Translations under genes and position numbers: made by a program
The notes under the pieces: model-generated
What the model was told of the DNA's origin: nothing
Database searches by the model: none
Seen by the model: the letters and a program-made list of their open reading frames with translations, nothing else
NCBI GenBank assembly: GCA_007124105.1
Contig: SLFT01000135.1
Location: 1 to 15,660 of the forward strand
DNA: 15,660 nt
Reading direction: 5' to 3'
Origin: Candidatus Hydrogenedentota bacterium
GTDB taxonomy: Bacteria > Hydrogenedentota > Hydrogenedentia > Hydrogenedentales > CAITNO01
In this document: in pieces, positions 1-7,340 of the stretch
Numbering within the stretch: the stretch's first letter is position 1
Layout: the number at the start of each line of letters is the position of its first letter

Positions 1-350
1 ACGAACAGTACGAGCAGGAACTCCCTGGCAGGATGTTGGACCAAGCCCTTGAAATGCAGATGGGCATGTTCGCGCGGGGATTGAGCGCGGAGACACAGGA
101 ACTGGTGCGTCATACACTGGTAGAGGAACTGCTGGCAGCACAGCCGGAGAACATGATGGCTTTTCCCACGCCCGACGCCATGCGCGACGGTGTGTTGACC
201 CAACAGGAGGCTTATGAACGCGCCCTGGAACGGCTTGCGCCGCACCTCATGGAGGAGGAGTACGAGACTGTACATGGTTTTGTGCAACAACAACAGCAAA
301 TGATGGATATGTTCGGTTCCATGATGGGAGGGCGCGCCGACGCGCAATAA
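1..350 (+). CDS. C-terminal part of an unidentified helical Met/Gln-rich protein (5' truncated by window edge)
   Basis: The reading frame is open from position 3 (Glu-Gln-Tyr-Glu-Gln...) to the TAA at 348-350, with no stop before the first ATG at 33. The real start therefore probably lies outside the window, and about 116 residues are visible. The visible part is predicted to be almost wholly helical. It is rich in Met, Gln and Glu, and ends with a poly-Gln/Met stretch (QQQQQMMDMF) and a short MMGGRADAQ tail. The segments around residues 1-24 (EQYEQ...MGMF) and 90-110 (EEEYE...MMDMF) resemble each other and may be a degenerate internal repeat. No catalytic motif, Cys pair or membrane segment is visible. 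The stop lies 3 bases before the ATG of the next gene, so the two are very likely co-transcribed. Function unknown; a Spy/CpxP-like or scaffold-type helical protein is only a guess. Confidence 0.7.
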   Translation, partial: EQYEQELPGRMLDQALEMQMGMFARGLSAETQELVRHTLVEELLAAQPENMMAFPTPDAMRDGVLTQQEAYERALERLAPHLMEEEYETVHGFVQQQQQMMDMFGSMMGGRADAQ

Positions 351-353
351 ACC

Positions 354-1391
354 ATGAAACAAATCACTGTTAAGAAGGTATTAAAAGTTATGATACGCGT
401 GTTGGTGGTTGTTCTTTTGATTGTGTTGGCAACTGTTTTCTTCGTCTGGAACGAAGGCATACAATATTCGCTTGCCTTTTTGACAGGCACGTTGCGCGAT
501 CCCTATTTTGATGATTCCCAGTATGTTTCCGAACAGAATTGCTTCGGCGGCGAGACCTGCGAAAGCGGGCTTCTTCGTATCCTTACGTACAACGTATTGT
601 GCCGGATATGCGTGAAAGCGGAATACGACCCGTGGGATATTCGTGTAGCGCATTTGCGCGCGTTGGTTGCTCGCTATGATCCTGACCTGATAGGTTCGCA
701 GGAACTGGGCGGCTGGCAGGACATCATGGAGTTCCTTCCGGAGGGCGATGCGTATGCGACGGTGACCTTCGCGTTTGGCCCCTGGGCCTACTCCGATTCA
801 GCGCTGTTTTACCGACAGGAGCGTTACGAGTTGCTTGACTCGGGCCAATTCTGGCTTAGCCCGAAGCCTCATCTGCCCTTTGCGTTTCCGTGGAAACCAT
901 TAAGCGCGCCCCGTTATGTGACCTGGGCCTATTTACGCGACAGGCACAACGGCTTTTCCTTTCTGTTCATGAATTCTCACGTGGACAACAATTCCATTAA
1001 CAAGGAGACGAGCGCCCCAATTATATTTGATACGTTCAGCCAATATGCGCAACGTATGCCCGTTATTTTCACGGGCGATTTTAATACCAATCCCACCCAT
1101 GACCGTTACCAGGTGTTTCAACGGGGATACGGCGACGAAATCATATTTGTTAATACAGCCGACTTGACCCCGGAACGCGAAATGACGCTGTATGCGTCCG
1201 ATTCGTCACGACCTGTAGGTACAGGACCCTTCGAAGGGTTCGACCATACCATTGACCACATTTTTCTGGCGGGTACAATGGAAAAGATCGTATCACGCTG
1301 GGTAGTTGATCATAACCGCTATGGCGAGAAACAGCGCCCGGCATCGGACCATCCGGCAGTATACGCGGAAGTATCATTGAAACTGGAGTGA
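354..1391 (+). CDS. Membrane-anchored endonuclease/exonuclease/phosphatase (EEP) superfamily protein
   Basis: A 345-residue protein with a basic N-terminus and one hydrophobic segment (about residues 13-32), so it is likely anchored in the inner membrane with the catalytic domain in the periplasm. From about residue 74 it shows the EEP (DNase I-like, Mg-dependent phosphodiesterase/phosphatase) motif series in order: LTYNVL (Asn80), IGSQEL (Glu117), APRYVTWA (Arg187), MNSHVDNN (His209, Asp211), FTGDFNTNP (Asp242, Asn244), DHTIDHIF (Asp301-His302) and ASDHPAV (Asp332-His333). All expected catalytic and metal residues appear to be present. The family hydrolyses phosphodiester or phosphomonoester bonds in nucleic acids, inositol phosphates or sphingomyelin-type lipids; the substrate cannot be read here. 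The extracytoplasmic location argues against DNA repair (ExoIII-like). It starts 3 bases after the preceding stop and ends next to the following gene, so it is the middle member of a three-gene operon. Confidence 0.9.
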   Translation: MKQITVKKVLKVMIRVLVVVLLIVLATVFFVWNEGIQYSLAFLTGTLRDPYFDDSQYVSEQNCFGGETCESGLLRILTYNVLCRICVKAEYDPWDIRVAHLRALVARYDPDLIGSQELGGWQDIMEFLPEGDAYATVTFAFGPWAYSDSALFYRQERYELLDSGQFWLSPKPHLPFAFPWKPLSAPRYVTWAYLRDRHNGFSFLFMNSHVDNNSINKETSAPIIFDTFSQYAQRMPVIFTGDFNTNPTHDRYQVFQRGYGDEIIFVNTADLTPEREMTLYASDSSRPVGTGPFEGFDHTIDHIFLAGTMEKIVSRWVVDHNRYGEKQRPASDHPAVYAEVSLKLE

Positions 1392-1393
1392 TG

Positions 1394-1400
1394 AAAGGAG
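1394..1400 (+). promoter_or_regulatory. Shine-Dalgarno that decides the start of the glycosidase gene
   Basis: AAAGGAG lies 5 bases before the ATG at 1406. In-frame GTG (1388) and ATG (1391) codons exist further upstream and would overlap the EEP stop codon. The strong SD and the signal peptide that begins right after 1406 favour 1406. Confidence 0.75.
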
Positions 1401-1405
1401 TAGAC

Positions 1406-3661
1406 ATGACCTTTGTGTATGAACTATTAACGGCGCTTTTCTGGTTGTTGATTATGAGTCTGATCTTTTTCTTGGCTGACAATGCATTTGCCGAACCGCC
1501 ACAGTTTGAAAAGATAACCGTGGACGAGCAGACGCCGTCGCCAGGCTTTCCATCTTTTGCGTTTCCGGGCCATGAAACGGATGCCGAATTGTTAAGCAAG
1601 TACCTCTGGTATCATTTTCATCTTCGCTTGGGCAACAATATCACGCTTTTCAACAAGGAATACCTTGCTATTTCCGATTTATGGATGAACAACGCAGTGG
1701 ATAGACAGCAGGGGCGCACAATCCAAGCGCTGTTTCGCGAATACATGCTCACCGCCGAGATGGACGACGAGGGCTATGTGTCCTGCCACCAGCATATCTC
1801 ACACGCCCATGATCTTGGGTGGCCGTTTCCGCTGTGGACACAGGCGCATATCGGCCCGGACAAGGTACTGGGCCGCGCCATTGGCTGGCATTTCCAGGAG
1901 GACTTCAGCCATCATTGGGTCGGCAATTACCTGCGCGCATGGAACCGTCCGGACTTTTCCGGCGAGGGGGCGATACAAGCGTTCTCCCTTGATAACCTTG
2001 AATCGCTGGGCATTGTGGATGATTGCTGGCATTTGCGGGCCACCGCGCCGTCGCCGCGCCTGACCACGCCAGACGATATGCGCATCCGCGCCCATGACGC
2101 GCCTTTTCTGCAATTGCGCTGGAAACGAGACGGTGATATTAACCCCGCCGCGCCGCCTTATGTGGAATGGATGCGCGAGGGCGACGAGGACTTCAGCGCC
2201 GAACGCCGCGTGTTTTTCTATCCGCAGGAGACGGGACTTTCCGGAAAATTCTGGCATTCCCATATTACCATGCATAGACATCCGCAATGGGAAGGGAACA
2301 TCAAGGCGTTGCGGCTGAATCTTGCGCCCGGCGAAGACAATGTCACTTTCGAGATTGACTCGTTCTTTACGGTCTATGATACGCGCCACACTATCAACAA
2401 CCCGATTCTGATCCTGGGCAGTTGCCACTATTTCAATTGGACCCGCGACATTGGATTCCTGCGCGAGAATATCAACCGAATGAGAACCGCCTTGAAATAT
2501 CAACAAACCACAATGGGCGGCCTCGAACACAATCATATTCGGGTTCCCTGGCCCGGCCATGACGGCGGGCCCGGGTGGACAGTCACGGAGGACGGCGAGA
2601 AGATCATTCATTCGGGTACGGCCCTGGGTAATAATTACTGGGATCTGTTGCCCTTTGGCTGGGACGACTTCTATGCCACGTTCCAGTATTACGCGGCTAC
2701 GCTTGCCCTTGCCGACATTGAGGAAGCCGTCCGCAACCATCCGGAATGGGATATCCCGCTGGGCGTATTGGCCATGGAACCCGAAATGCTGCGCAACCAC
2801 GCGGCAGCGGTCAAGGAAACCGCAAGCGCCAAATTCTGGAACGATGAGGCGGGCCGATTTTATCCGAGCATTACCAAAAAAGGCGAGACATTTGACTTCG
2901 GATTTACCTTCCTGAACCTTGAAGCCATCTGGTACGACATTGCCCGGGAGGAACAGGCCGAAAGCATCCTCGATTGGATTCGGGGAAAACGCATTGTCGA
3001 GGGCGACACCGCCGTGGGCGAGGACATTTATCACTGGCGCTTCGGGCCGCGCGCCACCACACGCCGCAATGTTGCGTGGTATAAGTTTGTGTGGACTCAT
3101 CCCGAACATATTCCATGGGGCGGCCAGGTGCAGGACGGCGGCGCCGTGCTCGGGTTTACATTCTACGACCTGTGGGCGCGTCTGCATCATATCAGTCCCG
3201 ACGACGCCTGGGAGCGCCTCGGCGAGATACTGGACTGGCAACGGGAGGTAGACGCTGCCGGCGGCTATCGCGCCTATTATGGCGAAACTGACAGGGGCAC
3301 AACATTGCAGGGCGGGGGCACGGCGGGCGGCTTGGGCATAGACTTCGAATTCTTGGAAAGCAGCATGCTTCCCGCCATCATCCTTCGAGGCTTCCTGGGC
3401 GTTCGTCCTGCGCCGGAAGGTCTGGCCATTGCGCCGAAACTTCCCGAGGCGTGTCCGGAAATGACGGTGAACGATATTTTGTATGGGCAGACGCGACTGG
3501 ATATTACCGCACGCAACGATGCCCTTGTGTTGCGTGTGAAAGACGCGCCGCTCTTTGAACTGCGACTGCTGTTGGATGAAGACTGGGAAGCGGATGAACT
3601 CATGCGCGCGCACGACGCCTATGTCATAGCAGAGCCGGGGGAATATCGTTTTACACGATGA
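1406..3661 (+). CDS. Secreted (alpha/alpha)6-barrel (six-hairpin) glycoside hydrolase-like protein
   Basis: A 751-residue protein starting with a clear signal peptide (MTFVYELL, hydrophobic core to about residue 25, then AFA before EPPQ, cleavage near 29). Residues about 30-320 are beta-rich and Trp-rich. Residues about 330-640 look like an (alpha/alpha)6 barrel of the six-hairpin glycosidase type: YFNWTRDIGFLREN (about 341-354), GNNYWDLLPFGWDDF (about 408-422) and PWGGQVQDGGAVLGF (about 570-584), with many acidic and aromatic groove residues. The tail from about 670 (GLAIAPKLP, then ILYGQTRLDI) resembles the small beta-sandwich that closes GH78/GH95-like and related enzymes. The exact GH family and the catalytic acids cannot be fixed by eye, so substrate is left open (rhamnosidase- or glucosidase-like are both possible). 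It follows the EEP gene by 14 bases and is probably co-transcribed. A long antisense open frame inside it is a codon-bias shadow. Confidence 0.8.
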   Translation: MTFVYELLTALFWLLIMSLIFFLADNAFAEPPQFEKITVDEQTPSPGFPSFAFPGHETDAELLSKYLWYHFHLRLGNNITLFNKEYLAISDLWMNNAVDRQQGRTIQALFREYMLTAEMDDEGYVSCHQHISHAHDLGWPFPLWTQAHIGPDKVLGRAIGWHFQEDFSHHWVGNYLRAWNRPDFSGEGAIQAFSLDNLESLGIVDDCWHLRATAPSPRLTTPDDMRIRAHDAPFLQLRWKRDGDINPAAPPYVEWMREGDEDFSAERRVFFYPQETGLSGKFWHSHITMHRHPQWEGNIKALRLNLAPGEDNVTFEIDSFFTVYDTRHTINNPILILGSCHYFNWTRDIGFLRENINRMRTALKYQQTTMGGLEHNHIRVPWPGHDGGPGWTVTEDGEKIIHSGTALGNNYWDLLPFGWDDFYATFQYYAATLALADIEEAVRNHPEWDIPLGVLAMEPEMLRNHAAAVKETASAKFWNDEAGRFYPSITKKGETFDFGFTFLNLEAIWYDIAREEQAESILDWIRGKRIVEGDTAVGEDIYHWRFGPRATTRRNVAWYKFVWTHPEHIPWGGQVQDGGAVLGFTFYDLWARLHHISPDDAWERLGEILDWQREVDAAGGYRAYYGETDRGTTLQGGGTAGGLGIDFEFLESSMLPAIILRGFLGVRPAPEGLAIAPKLPEACPEMTVNDILYGQTRLDITARNDALVLRVKDAPLFELRLLLDEDWEADELMRAHDAYVIAEPGEYRFTR

Positions 3662-3724
3662 CGTTTGCTCACGGAAAAGCGTTAAAGTTAGCGCAGTCGC
3701 GGACGACTACATTGGAGAAATTGC

Positions 3725-4213
3725 ATGACCTTGGATAAACGCGCCATGCGCGACATCTATGATCGCACCATCATCTTGCGTACACCCACCTACGGCATTA
3801 TTAAAGGCTATCATGAACTGCCCTATATCTGTGTGGGCGACGCATTGGAGTCGAATACAGGCTCCATGCGCGTACAAGGGCGTATCCATGTATCGCCACA
3901 ATTCCTGATAAAGCCCAAAGGATACGATTCCAGTTACAGCGATATCTTCGGCGACGATGATGTTGATGTTGCGATTGCCGGGCGCATGTTCGGATTCCTG
4001 GGTTTTCCGAACCGGCCCGTCGAATGTTCATCGGAACACCTGGAGTTGTCCCATCTGCCGGACACGATAGACGAGGCGATCAGTGCGTGCCTGGATGATT
4101 TGGAACGTATGGAAGACATCACCACCGGCCTGATTCTTACCCCTGAAAGCAAGTATTACCAAATATCCATAGAACGGTTCATCGCGGAAATCATTGAGGA
4201 TGAATTTCGGTAA
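3725..4213 (+). CDS. Conserved-looking hypothetical protein, 162 aa, family not recognised
   Basis: ATG at 3725 follows GGAGAAA (3714-3720) at 4 bases, a good ribosome site; the gene lies 63 bases after the glycosidase stop, so read-through from that operon is possible. The product is soluble and acidic, without signal peptide, membrane segment or Cys cluster. The N-terminal half (IYDRTIILRTPTYGIIKGYHELPY, split here as IYDRTIILRTPTYG and IIKGYHELPY) reads as beta strands. A central acidic stretch DIFGDDDVDVAIAGRMFGF is followed by a helical C-terminal third ending in YYQISIERFIAEIIEDEFR. The order is reminiscent of a small regulatory or adaptor protein rather than an enzyme, but no known motif is present and no function should be assigned. 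It converges with tlyA, with 43 bases between the two stops. Confidence 0.8.
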   Translation: MTLDKRAMRDIYDRTIILRTPTYGIIKGYHELPYICVGDALESNTGSMRVQGRIHVSPQFLIKPKGYDSSYSDIFGDDDVDVAIAGRMFGFLGFPNRPVECSSEHLELSHLPDTIDEAISACLDDLERMEDITTGLILTPESKYYQISIERFIAEIIEDEFR

Positions 4214-4256
4214 TGTGCGGTTGCTTATTCGTTTAACGCCGCCGGACAAACCGTGT

Positions 4257-5000
4257 TTACAACGTGGCTGAAAAGTCATGCAGATAAGCCAGGAACTCGC
4301 GGTTGCCCGCCGGGCCAAGCAGCGGCGAGGGGGTCACGTCCATCCTTCGGAAGCCCAGTTCGAGGGCGACAGCGGCCACATCGCGGATGACCGCCTCATG
4401 CACCTCGGGATCGCGCACCACGCCGCCGCGGCCTACCCGGTCGCGTCCCGCTTCGAACTGCGGTTTGATGAGCGCAACCCCTTCGGGCGTATCGTTCAGC
4501 AACCGCAACAGCGGAGGCAATACCAGGCGCAGCGATATAAACGAACAGTCGGCGGTAAAAAAGTCCGGGCGGACGTCCAGTTGTTCCGGCGTCAGCGTCC
4601 GTATGTTGCAGCGCTCCATCACCGTAACCCGCGCGTCCTGGCGCAATTCCCATGCGAGCTGGCCGTAGCCCACGTCCACGGCGTAGACACGGGCCGCGCC
4701 ATGCTGTAACAGGCAATCGGTGAACCCACCCGTGGACGCGCCCACGTCAATAGCGATTCGATTGGAAAGGCTGATCCGAAAGGTCTCGATGGCATGGGCC
4801 AGTTTTTCGCCGCCGCGACTGGCGAAACGCGGTTTTGCCGCCAACTGCAACGGAACATTCACATCAAGTCGCGCGCCCGGTTTGTCCAGTGGTGTCCCTT
4901 GCGCATCCAGCACACAGCGGGTCTGTATCAAGCCCCGCGCCTTGCTGCGCGTCACACCGAAGCGGCGCTGCACCAGAATATCGAGCCGCTCCTTACTCAT
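4257..5000 (-). CDS. tlyA: TlyA-family rRNA (cytidine-2'-O)-methyltransferase
   Basis: A 247-residue protein, the usual TlyA length. Residues 1-60 form an S4 RNA-binding domain (MSKERLDILVQRRFGVTRSKARGLI at 1-25), followed by the SRGGEKL linker. The rest is a FtsJ/RrmJ-type SAM methyltransferase: SAM-binding IDVGASTGGFTD (84-95), AVDVGYGQ (107-114), a KDKE-type catalytic set Lys66, Asp151 (TADCSFISL), Lys179 (LIKPQFE) and Glu235, and the hallmark LLGPAGNREFL near the C-terminus. The family methylates 2'-O of cytidine in 16S and/or 23S rRNA (C1409/C1920 in mycobacteria, affecting capreomycin sensitivity); the old name haemolysin A is misleading. The start overlaps the end of the M20 gene (ATGATGAGTAA), so ATG at 5003 or 5000 is used; 5000 gives the canonical MSKERL. 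No strong SD is seen, which suggests translational coupling. Confidence 0.95.
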   Translation of the reverse strand: MSKERLDILVQRRFGVTRSKARGLIQTRCVLDAQGTPLDKPGARLDVNVPLQLAAKPRFASRGGEKLAHAIETFRISLSNRIAIDVGASTGGFTDCLLQHGAARVYAVDVGYGQLAWELRQDARVTVMERCNIRTLTPEQLDVRPDFFTADCSFISLRLVLPPLLRLLNDTPEGVALIKPQFEAGRDRVGRGGVVRDPEVHEAVIRDVAAVALELGFRRMDVTPSPLLGPAGNREFLAYLHDFSATL

Positions 5001-6387
5001 CATCGCGGCATACGCAACCCATGTCGCCCAGGAGCGCCAGAAAATGGGCATACGTTTCCATGCCCTTGAACAGCAGCGGCATGGACTGGCGCTCGTTGGG
5101 TCCATGAATGCCGTCGTCGGGGAGGCCGAAACCCAGCATGATTGAATCCACGTCGAGCAGATTCTTGATCATGCCCACGACAGGCACGCTGGCGCCCTCG
5201 CGGCGGAAGAAGGGTTCCTTGTTGAACACTGTCGTAAGCGCGGTTGCAGCCGCCCGCATGTAGGGCGACTTGCGGTCCATTATCCCGCCGGGGCCCAACG
5301 AGAGCGTTTTCATGCGCATGGCGCATTCTGGCGGCGTATTCTCCTCGAGGTAGCGCCGCAGCTGCTCAGCGACCGCGTCGAGGCGCTGGTCCGGTACCAG
5401 GCGCATGGACAGTTTCGCACCGGCCCGGGCGGGGAGTACGGTTTTCGCGCCTTCGCCCTGGAAGCCGCCCCAGATGCCGTTGATGTCCAGCGACGGTCGC
5501 GCGCCAACCCGTTCGAGGGTAGTATAGCCCTTCTCGCCGAACAGGCCGGGCGCTCCTGTAAGGGCAAGCCATCGTGCATCAGAATAGGGCGCTTCCCGCA
5601 ACAGCGCGCGTTCTTCGGCGTCCAGCGTGCGCACACTATCGTAGAATTCGGGCAACATAATGCGGCCGTCTTGATCATGCATGCCGGCAACCAAATCACA
5701 AACTACGTGGATCGGGTTCCGAATGGAGCCGCCAAACGCGCCGCTGTGCAGATCGCGTCCGGGGCCGGTCACTTCAAATTCGAAATAGGCGAGCCCGCGC
5801 AGCGCATAGGTGATGGACGGCATGTCCGGCGCGTGGATGGTGGTGTCGCAATTCAACACGACATCGCAGTGAAACAGGTCTTTGTGTTCGCGCAAAAACG
5901 CTTCGAGCGTGGGCGAGCCGATCTCCTCGTCGCCTTCAATGAGATATTTGAGGTTGACGGGACATTCACCGTCGGCCAGAAGCGCCTCCGTGGCCATCAG
6001 CTGCGCAAAGACCTGTCCTTTCATGTCGGATGCGCCGCGGGCATGTACATAATCGCCCTCAAAGCGCGGTTCAAAGGGCGGCGATATCCATTCATCAAAG
6101 GGGTCGGCAGGCTGCACGTCATAATGACCATACACCAGCACGGTGGGCTTGCCCGGCGCATGAAGCCAGTCGCCGTAGACCATGGGGTTGCCGTCGGAGG
6201 GCATGACGGCCAGATGCTCCAGCCCGATTTCTTTCATGATGCGCGCGAGCCAGTCGGCGGCTTGAACCATATCCTGCTTATGTTCAGGCAATGCTGAAAC
6301 GGATGGTATTTTAAGTATTTCCGCAAACAGTGTTTTGTACGTGTTGTGTTGTGAGCGCAATCGCGCAATCACCGTATCCATGTTCAT
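4993..6387 (-). CDS. M20 family metallopeptidase (dipeptidase, CNDP/PepV-like)
   Basis: A 464-residue cytoplasmic protein (no signal peptide) with the complete M20 two-zinc site. Ligands are His88 (VYGHYDVQP, with Asp90), bridging Asp121 (GASDMKGQ), the EGDEEIGS pair Glu154 (catalytic base) and Glu155, Asp181 (LNCDTT) and His428 (GIHGPNER). The lid/dimerisation domain contains RDLHSGAFGG (His214). This layout matches the dipeptidase/carnosinase branch that hydrolyses dipeptides or short peptides from the N-terminus; the exact substrate is not determinable. ATG at 6387 was chosen; an in-frame ATG at 6381 is almost equivalent, and an AGAGGA element sits rather far (about 13 bases) upstream. Its 3' end overlaps the start of tlyA by 8 bases, so the two form an operon on the minus strand. 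Confidence 0.95.
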   Translation of the reverse strand: MNMDTVIARLRSQHNTYKTLFAEILKIPSVSALPEHKQDMVQAADWLARIMKEIGLEHLAVMPSDGNPMVYGDWLHAPGKPTVLVYGHYDVQPADPFDEWISPPFEPRFEGDYVHARGASDMKGQVFAQLMATEALLADGECPVNLKYLIEGDEEIGSPTLEAFLREHKDLFHCDVVLNCDTTIHAPDMPSITYALRGLAYFEFEVTGPGRDLHSGAFGGSIRNPIHVVCDLVAGMHDQDGRIMLPEFYDSVRTLDAEERALLREAPYSDARWLALTGAPGLFGEKGYTTLERVGARPSLDINGIWGGFQGEGAKTVLPARAGAKLSMRLVPDQRLDAVAEQLRRYLEENTPPECAMRMKTLSLGPGGIMDRKSPYMRAAATALTTVFNKEPFFRREGASVPVVGMIKNLLDVDSIMLGFGLPDDGIHGPNERQSMPLLFKGMETYAHFLALLGDMGCVCRDDE

Positions 6388-6414
6388 ACTGTTGTTTCTA
6401 TCCTCTTGGTTGCG

Positions 6415-6457
6415 TTAAAAACAAACGACCGACATGCCGCGCCGTGCAGCATATCGG
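6415..6457 (-). terminator. Rho-independent terminator after the lipoprotein gene
   Basis: Read on the minus strand: CCGATATGC, an 11-base loop, GCATGTCGG (9-bp stem with one G-T wobble, 6429-6457), then TCGTTTGTTTTT. It lies about 60 bases after the stop of the lipoprotein gene and 28 bases before the M20 start. It should separate the two minus-strand transcription units. Confidence 0.75.
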
Positions 6458-6517
6458 CCGCCACAATCATACGCTTGTATACCGATTCTCGAAAAAAAGA
6501 AGCGACACACGGATAAT

Positions 6518-6946
6518 TTACAGACCGGGCGCGTCCAGACCCGTTAACAACCAGGCCCCATTGAAGCGTCCTACAATAAGTTCCATGCTTAACGACCCAA
6601 AACTGCCTGTCAGCACAACAGGATATACCGAACCTACATCTCCATCCGCCTTGATGCGCGCATCGTCAAGCGTAATGTTCAGACCGTCCAGATACCCCAA
6701 TTCAATGGCCTCCGCGATAAACATACGGGCCCCACTCTTGTCGCGCAGACCATCATGCTCAAAGTTGTCAGAAAAAAAGGCCATTATTGCATCAATGTCT
6801 TTGTTCGCCATTGCCTCGCGCCAATTGTCCAGTTGGCGCGCAATGGTATCCTCGGGCGCAACACTGTGCCCCGGGCCGCCAGTCATGCAGCCCGCTATCA
6901 TGGCGATAATCAAGGCCGTCGCGCCGAATCTACGTACTGTTTTCAT
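6518..6946 (-). CDS. Small lipoprotein with an NTF2/SnoaL-like (DUF4440-type) domain
   Basis: The ATG at 6946 is preceded by GGGAGAAG at 6 bases and opens a lipoprotein signal peptide: MKTVRR, hydrophobic ALIIAMIAG, lipobox IAGC with lipidated Cys20. That makes this start much better than in-frame codons further upstream (frame open to 7054). The mature part of about 122 residues begins with an amphipathic helix (TIARQLDNWREAMANKDIDAI) and SDNFEHDG, followed by alternating strands ending FNGAWLLTGLDAP. This is the cone-like NTF2/SnoaL/DUF4440 pattern, a fold used for small-ligand binding or isomerase activity; catalytic residues cannot be assigned. With Met21 after the Cys, not Asp, retention signals of the enterobacterial type do not apply. 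It is a single-gene unit closed by its own terminator. Confidence 0.85.
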   Translation of the reverse strand: MKTVRRFGATALIIAMIAGCMTGGPGHSVAPEDTIARQLDNWREAMANKDIDAIMAFFSDNFEHDGLRDKSGARMFIAEAIELGYLDGLNITLDDARIKADGDVGSVYPVVLTGSFGSLSMELIVGRFNGAWLLTGLDAPGL

Positions 6947-7340
6947 AAACGGCTTCTCCCGGTTGTATTCCCAATAGGGTGTATATTTGCCCCCAACGAT
7001 GTATAGGATACTACTTCCGCGGTCGGGAATCAATGCATCCGGCGTGGACAGCATTTTGTGTTATGTGTTTCTTTGATGGCTTTTCATTTATAAAAAAGAA
7101 TACACAAGTATTATAATAAGAAGCGCAGGAGTCACGAAAGGTATTTTGATTGCGTCTATGCGGCGCACATTCTATTTGGAATTTGGAGTGAGAATACAGG
7201 ATTGTTATAGCGATAACGAGGCGATGAGGCAACCCACGTAGTGTTGCAACGAGATCACAAGGCGCTGAATCAAAGCGCTGAGATATTAGCAGCGTCCTTA
7301 CTGCTTTATGCTGTCTCTCAAATCACGTATACTATGGGGC
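6947..7340. other. Divergent intergenic region between lipoprotein and acylase genes
   Basis: About 394 bases without a supportable gene. The centre (7080-7125) is AT-rich and contains a perfect TATAAT (7112-7117) with no good -35 partner. There is a small inverted repeat GTTAT-AGCG-ATAAC near 7203-7216 and a weak GCGCT/AGCGC hairpin near 7263-7279. TATACT lies at 7328-7333. Promoters for both flanking genes must be here, but none is strong enough to place firmly except as noted separately. Confidence 0.6.
7328..7333 (+). promoter_or_regulatory. Candidate -10 element (TATACT) directly before the acylase ATG
   Basis: TATACT matches the sigma70-type -10 box at 5 of 6 positions and lies 7 bases before ATG 7341. 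The region 16-18 bases upstream has only a weak -35 (TTTATG/TTATGC). If real, transcription would start at or next to the ATG (leaderless mRNA). The same GTATACT with nearby GGGC occurs before the sulfatase gene. Confidence 0.3.

Noticed and set aside
1799..3613. 604-residue open frame on the minus strand inside the glycosidase gene
   Set aside because: It lies fully antisense to a gene with signal peptide, SD and fold motifs, has no SD or recognisable domain, and is rich in Arg/Gln/His as expected from a codon-bias shadow.
4214..4256. Terminator between the convergent genes of the unknown protein and tlyA
   Set aside because: No stem longer than a few bases and no T-run is visible in the 43-base gap.
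5671..6297. 208-residue plus-strand open frame opposite the M20 gene
   Set aside because: The minus-strand frame has the full M20 metal site; the plus-strand frame shows no motif and is a mirror effect.
7147..7240. Mini-ORF of about 27-31 codons in the divergent intergenic region
   Set aside because: Weak start context and no distinctive composition; this length is expected by chance.
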